26,588 nucleotides of DNA. Source: a virus. The notes under the pieces are model-generated. The model saw only the letters and a list, made by a program, of their open reading frames with translations. It ran no database searches and had not been told where the DNA came from. Both the position numbers and the translations under genes were made by a program. Positions 16,053 to 23,362 of the stretch are shown here, piece by piece. The DNA lies in IMG/VR virus record IMGVR_UViG_3300046810_000481, positions 1-26,588 of that record; one strand, written 5' to 3'. The number at the start of each line of letters is the position of its first letter. Positions within the stretch are counted from its first letter, which is position 1.

Positions 16053-16093
16053 TAGCATTTGCTATTGCGAAATTAATTAGCTGTTGCTAATTT
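16053..16093 (+). promoter_or_regulatory. Rightward early promoter with two operators
   Basis: TTGCGA (16065-16070) and TAATTT (16088-16093) are 17 bases apart, the same design as the cro promoter. Two operator-like dyads overlap: TAGCATTTGCTA (16053-16064) and TTAGCTGTTGCTAA (16077-16090). It would drive the operon from 16129 to the integrase. Confidence 0.72.
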
Positions 16094-16128
16094 GCCCTCA
16101 CTCTTTCACCACAGAGCGAGGCAAACTT

Positions 16129-16305
16129 ATGCATACCAACGCGACCGTACACGTTCACCCAACCATTGCTGACCCCCTGCGCATTTTCGAAGTTCGCCGT
16201 CTGGCCCGAGAGTGCGGCTGCTCTTTTATCAGCGCCAATTCGAAACAAAAAAGCCGCCCTCCTGCCAAGCGTTTCGACCCGAACGGCGGAGGGCATGCAG
16301 CATGA
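16129..16305 (+). CDS. Small hypothetical early protein
   Basis: The 58-residue product starts at ATG 16129 with GAGG about 10 bases upstream, 36 bases after the -10 of the rightward promoter. It is basic, with no recognised domain (RRLARECGCSFISA in the middle, KSRPPAKRFDP near the end). Its stop overlaps the next start by ATGA. Its place as first gene under the repressor-controlled promoter suggests an early takeover role, as many phage early genes of this size have. No function can be assigned. Confidence 0.55.
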   Translation: MHTNATVHVHPTIADPLRIFEVRRLARECGCSFISANSKQKSRPPAKRFDPNGGGHAA

Positions 16306-16892
16306 TCAAGTACAAAATCGACAACCGCACCCTGCAATTGCTCAACGCCCAGGTCAATCTGACCGAAACCTTCAACCACGTCCTCCGCACGGCGCCCAAG
16401 CGTGAGTGCCTGGCGTTCCGTCTGAAGGCTGAACGCGGCACGGTGGAGAGCACCTTCGTCGTCGAGCTGGGCAGCGAACGCCACACGCTGACTCTGCAGA
16501 ACGACAAGAAAATGCATCTCAAACTGGCCGACTTCATCGAAGAAATTGCCAACGGTCTGCTCGACCCGAGCAACACAAGCGATCTGGTGCACCGACCTCA
16601 TGCAGATCGCCAATACGGCCGCTTTGAAGTTCAGGACAGGCAGCGCGTGTTCGAGCTGGTGCACACCGGCGGCGTACTGAGCCTCGACATGGGCTTTGAC
16701 CTCCCCCTGCACGTGGCGCTGCATCGCACCCACACGCGCTCGGGTGTCACCGCCATCCTGAGCATCGGCAACAAAAGCCCACACACACGATGCTTCACCG
16801 TGTGCGGCTCCGATGTCGAGATCTACGGCAAGGTCAGCGAGTCCATCAACCATCTCGCGGCAGCGGCAACCCCTGCCGCTCACGCTGCTTGA
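16302..16892 (+). CDS. Hypothetical phage early protein
   Basis: The 196-residue product starts at ATG 16302 behind GGAGGG. It has mixed alpha/beta content: an N-terminal LQLLNAQVNLTETFNHVLRTAP, then strands (STFVVELGSERHTLTL), then a helix (LKLADFIEEIANGLLD). The middle has many His residues. The end is Ala-rich. No membrane segment, signal peptide or enzyme motif is seen. It is translationally coupled to the small gene before it and followed after 10 bases by the antirepressor-like gene. I do not recognise the family; a host- or repressor-directed early function is only suggested by position. Confidence 0.68.
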   Translation: MIKYKIDNRTLQLLNAQVNLTETFNHVLRTAPKRECLAFRLKAERGTVESTFVVELGSERHTLTLQNDKKMHLKLADFIEEIANGLLDPSNTSDLVHRPHADRQYGRFEVQDRQRVFELVHTGGVLSLDMGFDLPLHVALHRTHTRSGVTAILSIGNKSPHTRCFTVCGSDVEIYGKVSESINHLAAAATPAAHAA

Positions 16893-16902
16893 GGGGGGCA
16901 CC

Positions 16903-17187
16903 ATGGAACGTACCCTCGCTCAAGCCGCGACTCAGCTCGGCCTGACCCGGCCCCAGCTGATTGCTCTCATGCAGGAAAAAGATCTGCTCAACGAACGTCG
17001 CTTGCCGGCCTACCCCACCCGTGACCGCCAGTACCTGCGGATCAAGGACGGCCAGTGGTTTCACGAGAAATACGGCCTGCAGTACACCCAGTCGACCAAG
17101 GTCAGACAAGCCGGCATCCGCTGGTTGGCCGACCAGATGGGTATCGATCTGCCTGCTATCCCGGCAGACCGCCGTGACGTGGCCTAG
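16903..17187 (+). CDS. KilAC-type phage antirepressor-like protein
   Basis: The start is ATG 16903 with GAGGGGGG at good spacing, giving 94 residues. The entire protein corresponds to the phage antirepressor KilAC domain: TLAQAATQLGLTRPQLIALMQEKDLL, then RRLPAYPTRDRQYLRIKDGQW, then a polar C-terminus with STKVRQAGIRWLADQM. In larger antirepressors this domain follows a BRO-N or Rha part, which is absent here; stand-alone versions are common in Pseudomonas prophages. It probably binds DNA or the repressor and helps switch to lytic growth. The 3' end overlaps the next small gene by 14 bases. Confidence 0.82.
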   Translation: MERTLAQAATQLGLTRPQLIALMQEKDLLNERRLPAYPTRDRQYLRIKDGQWFHEKYGLQYTQSTKVRQAGIRWLADQMGIDLPAIPADRRDVA

Positions 17188-17353
17188 GGACTACGCCCGC
17201 CAGATCATCGTCTTGCGCACACGCGAAGAGCGCAATGCCGCGCTCCTCGAAGTGCCCGAACATCTGCGCGAGCTTACCAGACGCCATTGCCTGAACGCTT
17301 GGAACCACCTGGCAAGAAGACAACGCAAGGAGGCCCAACAAAGCCATGAGTAA
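17174..17353 (+). CDS. Small conserved-type phage early protein
   Basis: From GTG 17174 the product has 59 residues: MTWPRDYARQIIVLRT, then REERNAALLEVPEHLRELTRRHCLNAW and a basic end. Small helical proteins with the pattern 'P-YA-x-I-x(4)-EER-x-AAL-x-VPEH-R' recur in early operons of Pseudomonas prophages, by my recollection. It overlaps the antirepressor end by 14 bases and the prtN-like start by 8 bases, which supports it as a real coupled gene. The function is unknown. The unusual GTG start and lack of a strong ribosome site fit translational coupling. Confidence 0.65.
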   Translation: MTWPRDYARQIIVLRTREERNAALLEVPEHLRELTRRHCLNAWNHLARRQRKEAQQSHE

Positions 17354-17702
17354 CACAACACAAAACCCGCTTCGTCTGCATCCAGCGCCCGAATCGGTCA
17401 CCGTCGAACTGCTCTATCGCATCTTCGGGGACGTCCTGATTCCGCTGGAAAAGGTACGCGAGCAGTACTTCCGCAACCTCAACGAGCAGTCGTTCGTGAC
17501 GGAGATCAATAGCGGCCGGATCCAGCTTCCCATCACCACGCTGGACACCAGCCGCAAGGCCCTCAAGTACGCCCACATCCGGCACGTCGCCTCGCTCATC
17601 GACATCCGCGCCTATAAGGCCGACGAGAGCATGCAACGCCAACAGGGCGAACCCATACAAGCAGAAGCGCATTTAGAAAGGGATAAACATGGAAATTCAT
17701 AG
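17346..17702 (+). CDS. Pyocin activator PrtN-family protein
   Basis: The start is ATG 17346 with AAGGAGG upstream, giving 118 residues. The segment VELLYRIFGDVLIPLEKVREQYFRNLNEQSFVTEINSGRIQLPIT, followed by KALKYAHIRHVASLIDI, matches PrtN, the activator of pyocin genes in P. aeruginosa. PrtN-family proteins are also common near integrases in Pseudomonas prophages, where they may act as early activators or excisionase-like DNA-binding proteins. No pyocin genes or P-boxes were recognised in the window. The C-terminal tail (from about 95) is longer than in the short versions and is highly polar. It overlaps the DUF4224 gene by 14 bases. Confidence 0.85.
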   Translation: MSNTTQNPLRLHPAPESVTVELLYRIFGDVLIPLEKVREQYFRNLNEQSFVTEINSGRIQLPITTLDTSRKALKYAHIRHVASLIDIRAYKADESMQRQQGEPIQAEAHLERDKHGNS

Positions 17703-17925
17703 CGAAACTCTTGCCGAGGACGAGTTGGTCGCAATCACCGGATATCAACGACCTTCACTGCAGCTGGACTGGCTCAATCGAAATGGCTGGAAATACGTAC
17801 TTACAGGCGCAAGACGACCCGTTGTTGGCCGCGTATACGCCCGAATGAAACTGTCCGGTGTGAAGCCTTCATCTAACAACATTGCGGCTGAAGCCTGGTC
17901 GTTAGATCTTTCACGCGTGGGGTGA
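17689..17925 (+). CDS. DUF4224 protein, probable excisionase/recombination directionality factor
   Basis: The 78-residue product starts at ATG 17689 (AAAGGG upstream). The first 50 residues carry the DUF4224 pattern: LAEDELVAITGYQRPSLQLDWLNRNGWKY, then RRPVVGRVYAR. Members of this family lie directly upstream of phage tyrosine integrases in Pseudomonas and enteric prophages and are taken as excisionase-like factors. Its stop overlaps the GTG codon upstream of the integrase start, so both are made together. Family by recognition; the role is inferred from position and partner. Confidence 0.82.
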   Translation: MEIHSETLAEDELVAITGYQRPSLQLDWLNRNGWKYVLTGARRPVVGRVYARMKLSGVKPSSNNIAAEAWSLDLSRVG

Positions 17926-17927
17926 GA

Positions 17928-18995
17928 ATGCGACCAAGAAAGGCAGCAAATCGGGATCTGCCACCTCGAATGATCAGACGGGTTAGGTTAATGAAAAACG
18001 GCTCAGAGTGGGTCGGGTACTACTACGACGGGAGGGATGACCAGGGGAAGAGGAAGGAAATTCCTCTGGGTGGCGACTTGGATGTCGCCAAGGCGGAATG
18101 GGCGAAACTTGATTGCAAGCCAATTCCGCAAAAGAACACCCTTCTGGGAAAAGTTTTCGACCGATACGAGGCCGAGATCATTCCAGCGAAAAAGCCTAGA
18201 ACCCAAAAGGACAACTTGCTTTCGCTGACGCAACTCAGAAAAGCATTCAGTGACGCGCCGATCAATGCGGTGACACCACAGGCGATAGCCCAGTACCGCG
18301 ACAAGCGGACCGGCAAGGTACGGGCGAACCGCGAGATCTCACTGCTTTCGCACATCTATAACATCGCCAGAGAATGGGGTATCACCGACAAGGAAAACCC
18401 AGCCTCCGGTGTGCGCAAGAACAAAGAGACGCCACGGGACTTTTACGCTGATGCCACGATTTGGAATGCCGTCTACGGTGTCGCCGTGCCAGAACTCAAA
18501 GACGCCATGGACCTGGCCTATCTTACGGGCCAACGCCCTGCTGACGTTCTATCCATGCGCGCTACGGATGTCACCGACAGCTTTCTGCAGGTTGCCCAGG
18601 GCAAGACCTCGAAAAAGCTCCGCATCCGGCTCGATGCCGGCGATATCATTAACGGTTTGGGTGAGCTGATAGAAAAGCTGCTCGCAAAGCGGAAGGCGCG
18701 CGCCGTGCAAAACCCATACTTGATCATTACAGAGGACGGTCGCCGCGTGACCGCACCAATGCTTCGCCTGCGGTTCGACGATGCGCGCAACGTTGCAATC
18801 GCGAAAGCTCTAGAGGACGAAGATGCGCATCTCGCTTCAAGTATCCGACAATTCCAGTTCAGGGATATCCGGCCTAAGGCAGCCAGTGAGATTGACGATC
18901 TTGGGCATGCCAGCAGACTGCTCGGACATACTGATAAGCGCATAACAGAAACGGTTTATCGACGCGTCGGTGAGATCGTGAAGCCCACACGATGA
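17928..18995 (+). CDS. int: Phage tyrosine site-specific integrase
   Basis: The preferred start is ATG 17928 (355 residues), with GGGGTGA upstream; GTG 17922 is an alternative. The N-terminus is an arm-type DNA-binding segment (GYYYDGRDDQGKRKEIPLG), then a SAM-like core-binding domain (about 70-160) and the catalytic domain. The active residues are R203 (LTGQRPADVL), R315 in FRDIRPKAAS, H334 in LLGHTDKR and Y344 in TVYRR. The position usually His in the HxxR box is Arg (R312). That variant is seen in many phage integrases of this subgroup, so activity is still likely. It is the last gene of the rightward operon, and a strong hairpin follows. The target attachment site could not be identified. 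Confidence 0.93.
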   Translation: MRPRKAANRDLPPRMIRRVRLMKNGSEWVGYYYDGRDDQGKRKEIPLGGDLDVAKAEWAKLDCKPIPQKNTLLGKVFDRYEAEIIPAKKPRTQKDNLLSLTQLRKAFSDAPINAVTPQAIAQYRDKRTGKVRANREISLLSHIYNIAREWGITDKENPASGVRKNKETPRDFYADATIWNAVYGVAVPELKDAMDLAYLTGQRPADVLSMRATDVTDSFLQVAQGKTSKKLRIRLDAGDIINGLGELIEKLLAKRKARAVQNPYLIITEDGRRVTAPMLRLRFDDARNVAIAKALEDEDAHLASSIRQFQFRDIRPKAASEIDDLGHASRLLGHTDKRITETVYRRVGEIVKPTR

Positions 18996-19052
18996 GCCCA
19001 ACAAAATCGATTAAATTCGTACACGAGTTTTCTTGATCACTCACTTAAGACT

Positions 19053-19082
19053 GAGAGCCGCCCTTCGCGACGGGCGGCTCTC
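19053..19082. terminator. Bidirectional hairpin between int and the parB-like operon
   Basis: GAGAGCCGCCC and GGGCGGCTCTC form a perfect 11-bp stem with an 8-base loop. It lies between two convergent genes, at the 3' end of each. Neither side has a clean T tract, so it is a plausible terminator without the usual U run, or an attachment-region structure. Confidence 0.5.
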
Positions 19083-19141
19083 GGTCAGAAGTCCAAATCC
19101 ATCTGGGGACTCTGAAAAAATCTATACGCTCACTAGGTCGA

Positions 19142-20053
19142 TCACTCCCGTTCAGGCTTCCTGGCGTCGGAGCTGACAGCTTCCATGATCGCGGTCAATT
19201 CATCTAGAAGTTCGCCGTGGCAACGGTTTAAGTAACCCGATATGGTTTCATTGCGCAGCAGACGGGCGAGATAACCCTTGGCAACAACCAAAAACAGCAT
19301 CGTCTCCCCAAGCGTATCCTCCACGACCTTGTAATCGTGAAACAGCTTTTCCATCTCGCGTTCCATCCTCGCTATTTCTTCGACGCTGACCTCAGCGGAG
19401 AGCTTGGTTTTTTTTTCGATCAACATTTCCGGGCGTGAAGCGGCAAGTACCATGTCGGCGTAGGCTTGGGTGAAGCAGTTGGCGGAGACCATCAGCTCCA
19501 CGGCTTCGATTTGGCGCATTGGTTTCATTTTTCTCAATGTCCGGAATACGCCTTGGCTGACCATTTTGACTTTGAGCATTTCCACCACTTCGGGTGCAAT
19601 GCCATCGAGCAGGTGTTGCCGTTCATGGATGCGCTCAATGTTAATGCCTAATACCTTGGCGATAAGGGCTGGGGAAATGCCTTTACGGACAGCAGTGAGA
19701 ATCATCTTGTGCTCTTGCACAGGGGTTAGGCGGTTGATCTGTCGGTTGTAGGTAAAACCTTCGTCATCTGTCGACAGCAGACACAGTGCCTCAGTGGCGC
19801 CCAGTGCTTTAAGTGCGTGCAGGCGAAGGTGGCCATCGAGCAACACGTATGCTAACGCCCCCTCCACATTGGTCTGTTGCCGATGCACCGCAAGCGGCTC
19901 AATGACGCCCAACTCCCGAATCGAGGTCAGAATTGTTAAGTATTTTTTGGTCTGCTCTATATCCTTATCCACAGATCGGGTCGGCAGTATTCGGTCGAGG
20001 GGGACCGGGATGATCTGCCGCTCAAAGCCTTGCTTCACCTGCCCCATGATCAT
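19142..20053 (-). CDS. ParB-like protein with plasmid RepB-type C-terminal domain
   Basis: The product has 303 residues (ATG 20053, or 20047 with GAGGG before it). The N-terminal ParB-like fold runs from IIPVPLDRILPTRSVDKD to YVLLDGHLRLHALKALG (about 15-95). A helix-turn-helix segment follows (SPALIAKVLGINIERIHERQHLLDGI). The section VEMLKVKMVSQGVFRTLRKMKPMRQIEAVELMVSAN is the RepB C-terminal pattern of plasmid partition proteins. No ParA partner gene is present in the window. The gene overlaps the second ParB-like gene by ATGA, forming one operand set with the recombinase. The ParB box GxxR is GHLR here, so CTP-binding or nuclease activity is uncertain. The role is unknown. Confidence 0.85.
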   Translation of the reverse strand: MIMGQVKQGFERQIIPVPLDRILPTRSVDKDIEQTKKYLTILTSIRELGVIEPLAVHRQQTNVEGALAYVLLDGHLRLHALKALGATEALCLLSTDDEGFTYNRQINRLTPVQEHKMILTAVRKGISPALIAKVLGINIERIHERQHLLDGIAPEVVEMLKVKMVSQGVFRTLRKMKPMRQIEAVELMVSANCFTQAYADMVLAASRPEMLIEKKTKLSAEVSVEEIARMEREMEKLFHDYKVVEDTLGETMLFLVVAKGYLARLLRNETISGYLNRCHGELLDELTAIMEAVSSDARKPERE

Positions 20054-20964
20054 CCCTCACCTTGAATACGGTCAGCCAACGACTTAGGCATGTCCGCGAT
20101 GTTTTCGCTGCGAAGCAGCGTGCAAAAATAGTCGTCGGCGAGCAGCCGGCGCATGGCGGTGACGATGATCAATACGCGCTGCTCGTTGATATCGGCCTTT
20201 TTGATCATGACTCGCTGGCGCCTGACTTCTGTTTGGTAGGTGCTCAGGAGCTTTTGAGGCGTCGTCGGCTGGTCGACGGCCAATCGTTGTTGTCCGTAGT
20301 GCTTCCCCAAGAACCGACGTCTATCGACCAGGCGTCTGACCTTAATCAACTGGTCACCTTTCAAGACACCTGTCTCGTAGGCCTTGACCATGGCGACTTG
20401 TACTTCGGTATCACTAGATCTAGCGACTTCGGTCGCGACACTGATGGGTAGCCAGCCTTTCTCGACAGCGGCGATGAGCCGTTCCTCTCCTTGACGTAGG
20501 AGCAGGAGGATGGCGTTGATATAGGCGGGATCCAGGGCAGTTTTGACGCTGATCTGTTTGGTTGTGTAGCCGCGCTCTGACAAGATTTGGATGGAGTAGA
20601 GCAAGTCCCTGTTTGTGTGCTTACGGCGGGCAAGGTTTTCGACCAGACTAATGAGAAACCGGTCGGCTTCACTGGCACTCACCACAACACAAGGTATTTC
20701 TCGCTCACCCAGCGCACAAAAGGCTTCGTATCGACCTTGCCCACAAACCAGTTCAAAAAATCCAGTATTTTCTTGATCGCTGCTGGGGGTGACCGTAATT
20801 GGGCGTTTCAAACCCAGATTTGAAATGTTCTCAACCAACTTTGCGAATACTTGCTTATTACGCGCTCTTGGATTGAGGACGCGAATACGGTCCAGGCTGA
20901 CCATTTGAACTGTGGTGGCTTCCCCTACGTGGAGAGGGCTTCGAGGATGATGCGGCATATTCAT
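20050..20964 (-). CDS. ParB/RepB-family protein
   Basis: The 304-residue product starts at ATG 20964 (or 20958, with GGGAGAG upstream), overlapping the recombinase stop by ATGA. The N-terminal ParB domain (about 15-110) contains LDRIRVLNPRARN, LVENISNLGLKRPITV, and CGQGRYEAFCALGEREIPC, followed by RFLISLVENLARRKHTNRD, the classical ParB Box II region. A helix-turn-helix segment follows (TTKQISVKTALDPAYINAILLLLRQG). The C-terminal part resembles that of its partner but differs in sequence. The pair of two unlike ParB proteins with no ParA, next to a recombinase, argues against ordinary plasmid partition. A DNA-bound assembly assisting recombination is one idea, and it is inferred. Confidence 0.86.
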   Translation of the reverse strand: MNMPHHPRSPLHVGEATTVQMVSLDRIRVLNPRARNKQVFAKLVENISNLGLKRPITVTPSSDQENTGFFELVCGQGRYEAFCALGEREIPCVVVSASEADRFLISLVENLARRKHTNRDLLYSIQILSERGYTTKQISVKTALDPAYINAILLLLRQGEERLIAAVEKGWLPISVATEVARSSDTEVQVAMVKAYETGVLKGDQLIKVRRLVDRRRFLGKHYGQQRLAVDQPTTPQKLLSTYQTEVRRQRVMIKKADINEQRVLIIVTAMRRLLADDYFCTLLRSENIADMPKSLADRIQGEG

Positions 20965-22526
20965 GCGGCTCTCCCCACGACAGTCCGCCGAGAAAGTTGT
21001 GCGAGGGCTTCGAGGCTGTCGTAGCGATATATTTCCAGATTGGAGGCGTTGGACTCATTTAGCTGAATGTTCGGCTGTTGAACATCGAGTGTCGGCAGAA
21101 TGTAGTAGTCGCGGGCGATCTCTTCGCCAGGCTCCATTCGTACGGCGACAGTAATATCCGGAGAGAGGCCATGATCAAAGCGTATTTTCCAACGATTTGC
21201 TCCCGAACCACTGTACTGACAGCGGCAAAGGACAAGAGAAATCAGTAGTTCTTCATTGATTTGGAGTAGGTCGCTTATGGGGTCGATGGCGACTCGCCCC
21301 CCGACTTGCTGAATGTGCTCCACCGTTCGAGCCAACATCAGTGGATGCATCAGTCGAAGCTGATGGTTGGCGGCGACATAGTTGTAATCGCGCGAAGGGG
21401 TGTAGCCAATGAGCGAGTACGTGCGCAAAAGGCTGCCGAATCGGTATTGATAGGCGGTGCTGGAGGGACACTCCTCAGACTCATTGATGATCAGGCCCGA
21501 TAAACAACCGGCTTTCTCATACAGTTTTTTGAGTCTCTCCAGCATTTCGGCGTCGGGCATGCGATAGCTTCGGGACTGGATGATTTCTTGGGCCGCGGCG
21601 AATAGTACGTTGTCGACTAAGGCCGGAAAGACACCGTCCGCCCGTATCCATTGGTCTGGATGATTACGCACATGCTCCTGTTTAAGTTTAAAGGAGGAGC
21701 GGTTCCAGACGTTGTTGCCGATGTATTTTTCATTGGTTAGAACCTGATGGACACCACCTTTGGTCCATGGCCTGGCCAAGTCATTCTGGAGTCCTCGACT
21801 ATTCAGTTGTTGGGCGATCTCGGTCTCTGAATAACCCGCTTCAACAAATCGTTGGTAGATCCAATGGACGGTGGCAACCTCCTCCGGTGGTCCAGGAACT
21901 AACCTTACGCGGTCAGTTTGGATACTTTTGTGTTCGCCAATTGTTAGTTCTACTTTGGGATTGTCGGACGCGTCGACCAACTGACGCCTCAGCCCGTAAC
22001 CGGCAATGCCACCTTGTCGATAGCCCAACTGGATGAGGCGAGATTGTCCCGCAAAGACTTTGACGGACAGCTCCCGACTGTACTCGCCAGCCATCATTCG
22101 CTTGAGGCTTTTGACGATATTAGAAACGGGTGAGCCGTCATTGGAAAACTGTTCCGCGCAGTAATGAACTGAGACCCCTGCTTGTCGGCAACGGACCTCA
22201 AAGCTAGCGGCCAAATCCGGATCTTGAAAGCGCCCCCAACGGCTAACGTCGTATACGAGAATGGTCGAAAAACCGAGCACTCCGCTCTCAACATCGCTGA
22301 AGAGTTGAATCAACGCATCACGTCCTTCCAGGCGAAGACCACTTTTTCCAGCATCCGTATAAATTCTGACGATTTCGAGGGAGTGCGCCGCCGCATAAAG
22401 CTTGATTGTGTCTAGCTGGTTTTCAGTTGAGTACTGCTGATGCTCTGTGGACATCCGGACATAAGCTGCTGCCAAACCTGAGTCTTGGCGCCAGTTTTCT
22501 GAGTGAGCACTTTTACGACTTCGCAT
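20961..22526 (-). CDS. Large serine site-specific recombinase
   Basis: The start at ATG 22526 has AGGGG upstream and gives 521 residues; the frame reaches 22622 without a ribosome site. The resolvase domain begins AAYVRMSTEHQQYSTENQ, with catalytic Ser26 next to Arg24. It then has DAGKSGLRLEGRDALIQLF and VYDVSRWGRFQD. The recombinase domain covers GGIAGYGLRRQLV through WTKGGVHQVLTNEKYIGNNVWNR. The C-terminal part lacks a full Cys4 zinc ribbon; only scattered Cys occur. Such enzymes integrate or excise mobile elements by Ser-linked strand exchange. It is the first gene of a coupled operon with two ParB-type genes, and a small DNA-binding protein is divergent. Confidence 0.92.
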   Translation of the reverse strand: MRSRKSAHSENWRQDSGLAAAYVRMSTEHQQYSTENQLDTIKLYAAAHSLEIVRIYTDAGKSGLRLEGRDALIQLFSDVESGVLGFSTILVYDVSRWGRFQDPDLAASFEVRCRQAGVSVHYCAEQFSNDGSPVSNIVKSLKRMMAGEYSRELSVKVFAGQSRLIQLGYRQGGIAGYGLRRQLVDASDNPKVELTIGEHKSIQTDRVRLVPGPPEEVATVHWIYQRFVEAGYSETEIAQQLNSRGLQNDLARPWTKGGVHQVLTNEKYIGNNVWNRSSFKLKQEHVRNHPDQWIRADGVFPALVDNVLFAAAQEIIQSRSYRMPDAEMLERLKKLYEKAGCLSGLIINESEECPSSTAYQYRFGSLLRTYSLIGYTPSRDYNYVAANHQLRLMHPLMLARTVEHIQQVGGRVAIDPISDLLQINEELLISLVLCRCQYSGSGANRWKIRFDHGLSPDITVAVRMEPGEEIARDYYILPTLDVQQPNIQLNESNASNLEIYRYDSLEALAQLSRRTVVGRAA

Positions 22527-22642
22527 ACGCAATAGCCCCTGCGTGCATCCACACTGGACGTGCGCCGTTGGGGCGTACCCGTTCTGCTGGCTACTCAAGC
22601 AAGCGGTGTGTCTTTCAACCATAGAGGATTAAAGGGGGAAAA

Positions 22643-23002
22643 ATGTTTCCTAAAAAGGGCAAAACTTTTCCGGACAGACAAGAGTATGCGTCGGGGTTGG
22701 CAGTAGCATTACAAGGTGAGCTGGGCTCGACGCACCAGGCCGTGAAGACACTGATGAGATGGACGAATGCAAATGAACGGACTGCCAAAAACTGGCTAAA
22801 AGGGACTTGTGGCCCACGTGGGGAACATCTAGCCCGTCTTATTCAGCACTCCGACGCCGTATTGGCAACTTTCCTCGAGATGGCCAAGCGAAACAGCTCT
22901 GTAATGCACACAACACTTCCATCACTGAGGAATGATCTGATGCGGGCGGTGAGTGCAATTGACTGTTGTTTGTCCGCTGTGAACGAACCGGAGCCGGATT
23001 AA
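22643..23002 (+). CDS. Small DNA-binding protein divergent from the recombinase
   Basis: The 119-residue product starts at ATG 22643 behind AAAGGGGG. The segment VALQGELGSTHQAVKTLMRWTNANERTAKNWLKGTCGPRGEHLARLIQHSDAVLATFLEMAKR looks like a helix-turn-helix fold used by small regulators beside serine recombinases in proteobacterial islands. It probably binds the 116-base gap shared with the recombinase start and controls that operon. The last 40 residues are less conserved in appearance and end acidic. Family name is not known to me; DNA binding is inferred from the sequence pattern and location. Confidence 0.75.
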   Translation: MFPKKGKTFPDRQEYASGLAVALQGELGSTHQAVKTLMRWTNANERTAKNWLKGTCGPRGEHLARLIQHSDAVLATFLEMAKRNSSVMHTTLPSLRNDLMRAVSAIDCCLSAVNEPEPD

Positions 23003-23362
23003 CGTGGTTTTGTTTTGGACTCTAATGGTCGTCGGTTCGTCTAGTCCTCCAAAGATGTCATTACATCTGCACTCCAATGAGGAATCGCGATGCCAAAGTC
23101 ATACCTGCTCCCTTCACTGCTCTTCAACAATGAAAACTAACTCGCCCTGGGAGCGGCATTCTGAAACTCATAAATTGGGGTGAGCAGCGAGGTGTTGCTG
23201 ACAATGCGCGCGTCACCTTGACGGACGTTACCCACTACAAGTAGTTCGCGTCGTCCATTCAATTCGAGGGCTGTATCATGGGATGCTGTTGCCCACTATT
23301 CAAACGAACACCATCACCTTCAGGCCGCGACCAGACAGGGGCGCCGCGCCTTCAGAGAATGG
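23003..23362. other. Intergenic region without supported gene
   Basis: These 360 bases between two convergent genes hold only a 16-codon frame at 23090-23140 (GAGGA before an ATG) that looks like a relic or chance. No terminator with a T tract, tRNA or repeat pair was found. Confidence 0.5.

Larger units (their letters stand above)
9291..18995. mobile_element. Truncated prophage or satellite-like phage element
   Basis: A continuous set of temperate-phage functions runs from tyrosine integrase (18995) through excisionase-like, antirepressor, CI/Cro switch, CII, primase-helicase, Q and holin to a small terminase (9291). Beyond the small terminase there is no large terminase, portal, capsid or tail gene in the window. 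The extents given are gene limits; I could not find a pair of attachment-site repeats. It may be a prophage that lost its structural half, or an element that uses another phage's capsids. Confidence 0.8.

Noticed and set aside
23090-23140. 16-codon frame with a GAGGA ribosome-like site
   Set aside because: It is too short to support as a gene, followed by a second in-frame stop, with no regulatory hairpin beside it.
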